Below, one piece after another: positions 5,423 through 6,508 of a DNA stretch of 6,508 nucleotides. The notes below the pieces were generated by a model. The model saw only the letters and a list, made by a program, of their open reading frames with translations, was not told the origin of the DNA and did not search any database. Made by a program: the position numbers and the translations under genes. How positions within the stretch are numbered: position 1 is the first letter of the stretch; each line of letters opens with the position of its first letter. The DNA is taken from the NCBI GenBank assembly GCA_031270215.1, contig JAISYB010000028.1:1-6508 (forward strand). Direction: 5' to 3'. The DNA is from Streptococcaceae bacterium (GTDB lineage: Bacteria; Bacillota; Bacilli; Lactobacillales; Streptococcaceae).

Positions 5423-6484
5423 ATGACAGAGTCAGCAATTAAATATCGTTTAATTAAGAAAGAAAAGCATACAGGAGCAAGACTTGGTGAGATTGAAACG
5501 CCACATGGGACATTTAGAACACCAATGTTTATGCCGGTTGGAACATTAGCGACGGTTAAAACAATGAGCCCTGAGGAGCTAAAGCAAATGGGAGCAGGGA
5601 TTATTCTAAGCAATACTTATCACCTTTGGCTAAGACCGGGAGATGAATTAATCAAAAAAGCTGGCGGTCTGCACAAGTTTATGAATTGGGACCAGCCGAT
5701 TTTGACCGATTCAGGTGGCTTTCAAGTTTTTTCACTTTCTGATATGCGCAAGATTGAAGAAGAGGGCGTGCATTTTAGAAACCATTTAAATGGTAGTAAG
5801 CTGTTCTTATCTCCTGAACGTGCAATTCAAATTCAGAATAATCTGGGGAGTGATATTATTATGAGTTTTGATGAGTGTCCGGATTATCATCATACATTCG
5901 ACTATGTGAAGTCCTCTGTTGAGCGGACTAGTCGCTGGGCTGAACGAGGATTAAGGGCACATCAAAATCCGGCAACGCAAGGATTATTTGGGATTGTTCA
6001 AGGTGCAGGCTTTGAAGATTTGCGTAAACAATCTGCGCGCGACATGGTTTCTCTTGATTTTCCAGGCTATTCTATTGGCGGTTTATCCGTTGGCGAAACT
6101 AAGGCTGAGATGAATCGTGTACTAGACTTTACGACACCAATCTTGCCGGAGAATAAACCACGGTATTTGATGGGTGTTGGTTCACCGGATTCATTGATTG
6201 ATGGTGTTATCCGTGGAATTGATATGTTTGACTGCGTTTTGCCGACACGAATCGCTAGAAACGGTACCTGCATGACTTCGCAAGGGCGCTTAGTAGTAAA
6301 GAATGCCCAATTTGCAGAAGATTTCTCACCACTTGATCCAAAGTGTGATTGTTATACGTGTAAAAACTACACTCGGGCTTATATCCGACATTTGATTAAA
6401 TGTGATGAAACATTCGGTATTCGTCTAACCAGCTATCACAATCTATATTTTTTAATTAATTTAATGAAAAAAGGAGGAGGCTGA
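5423..6484 (+). CDS. tgt: tRNA-guanine transglycosylase, C-terminally truncated
   Basis: Exchanges guanine at the wobble position of GUN-anticodon tRNAs (Asp, Asn, His, Tyr) for the queuosine precursor preQ1. The family TIM barrel is clear: TPMFMPVGTLATVKTMSP and SNTYHL near the start, LTDSGGFQVFSLS with the proton-acceptor Asp at 96, GLFGIVQGA, YSIGGLSVGE, and FDCVLPTRIARNGT with the nucleophile Asp at 270. The zinc site is complete: Cys308, Cys310, Cys313 and His339, with the same 31-residue spacing as in the Zymomonas enzyme. The start has AAAGGA 6 nt upstream. The protein ends at residue 353 as NLMKKGGG, whereas bacterial homologues usually run to about 380 with a further helical tail. 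The break falls at an abrupt change of sequence, suggesting interruption by an inserted element. Catalytic residues remain, but activity and dimer stability are uncertain. Confidence 0.93.
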   Translation: MTESAIKYRLIKKEKHTGARLGEIETPHGTFRTPMFMPVGTLATVKTMSPEELKQMGAGIILSNTYHLWLRPGDELIKKAGGLHKFMNWDQPILTDSGGFQVFSLSDMRKIEEEGVHFRNHLNGSKLFLSPERAIQIQNNLGSDIIMSFDECPDYHHTFDYVKSSVERTSRWAERGLRAHQNPATQGLFGIVQGAGFEDLRKQSARDMVSLDFPGYSIGGLSVGETKAEMNRVLDFTTPILPENKPRYLMGVGSPDSLIDGVIRGIDMFDCVLPTRIARNGTCMTSQGRLVVKNAQFAEDFSPLDPKCDCYTCKNYTRAYIRHLIKCDETFGIRLTSYHNLYFLINLMKKGGG

Positions 6485-6508
6485 CCCAAAAGTCGCACCT
6501 AGTTTAAT
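6472..6508. mobile_element. possible end of an insertion element interrupting tgt
   Basis: Homology of tgt to its family appears to stop after the Lys-Lys codons ending near 6472. The following GGAGGAGGCTGACCC and the AAAGTCGCACC beyond it do not continue the expected reading frame. The string GGCTGACCCAAAAGTCG looks like the terminal inverted repeats of insertion sequences found in Lactobacillales, from memory only. Just over 30 bp are visible, with no transposase and no second end, so this is a tentative call. Confidence 0.35.

Noticed and set aside
5419..5613. Minus-strand open frame opposite the start of tgt.
   Set aside because: It is fully covered by conserved Tgt sequence on the plus strand and has no supporting start signal.
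6067..6273. Minus-strand open frame opposite the tgt active-site region.
   Set aside because: It is a shadow of highly conserved Tgt coding sequence.

Overview
The window looks like chromosomal DNA of a low-GC Gram-positive bacterium of the order Lactobacillales, most like Lactococcus or Streptococcus. The reasons are AT-rich intergenic DNA, strong Shine-Dalgarno sites (AAGGGAG, GGGGAGG, AAGGAGGA), TATAAT-type promoters, the glgC-glgD-glgA gene order with a separate GlgD subunit, and a DUF975 membrane protein beside tgt. The genus assignment is inference.

Layout. Positions 1-47 may hold the last codons of an upstream gene, followed by a strong intrinsic terminator (46-82). Positions 83-470 form a long AT-rich regulatory region with no convincing gene. 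It carries palindromes, A-tracts, a near-consensus CcpA (cre-like) site, two candidate promoters and an A8G7 homopolymer junction. Next comes a tight glycogen-synthesis operon, glgC (471-1613), glgD (1603-2748) and glgA (2763-4199). glgD overlaps the end of glgC by 11 bp, and the glgA ribosome-binding site lies just after the glgD stop. A hairpin and a probable bidirectional terminator (4277-4310) separate glgA from a convergent DUF975 membrane-protein gene (4334-5305, minus strand), whose C-terminus is built of six acidic 8-13-residue repeats. A 117-bp divergent promoter region follows, then tgt (5423-6484), which appears to lose its last ~25-30 codons at a junction that may be the end of an insertion element.

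How the genes work together. GlgC with GlgD makes ADP-glucose from glucose-1-phosphate and ATP. GlgD has lost the catalytic Asp and the sugar-phosphate Lys and is probably a regulatory subunit. GlgA polymerises ADP-glucose into alpha-1,4-glucan. Branching enzyme and phosphorylase genes are not in the window. tgt acts in queuosine tRNA modification and is functionally unrelated.

The core genes are ordinary. The parts most worth a second look are the truncated tgt end, the repeat tail of the DUF975 protein, the unusual glgC leader, and the divergent promoters that appear to share one -35 site. I saw no convincing new defence or mobile system inside the window.
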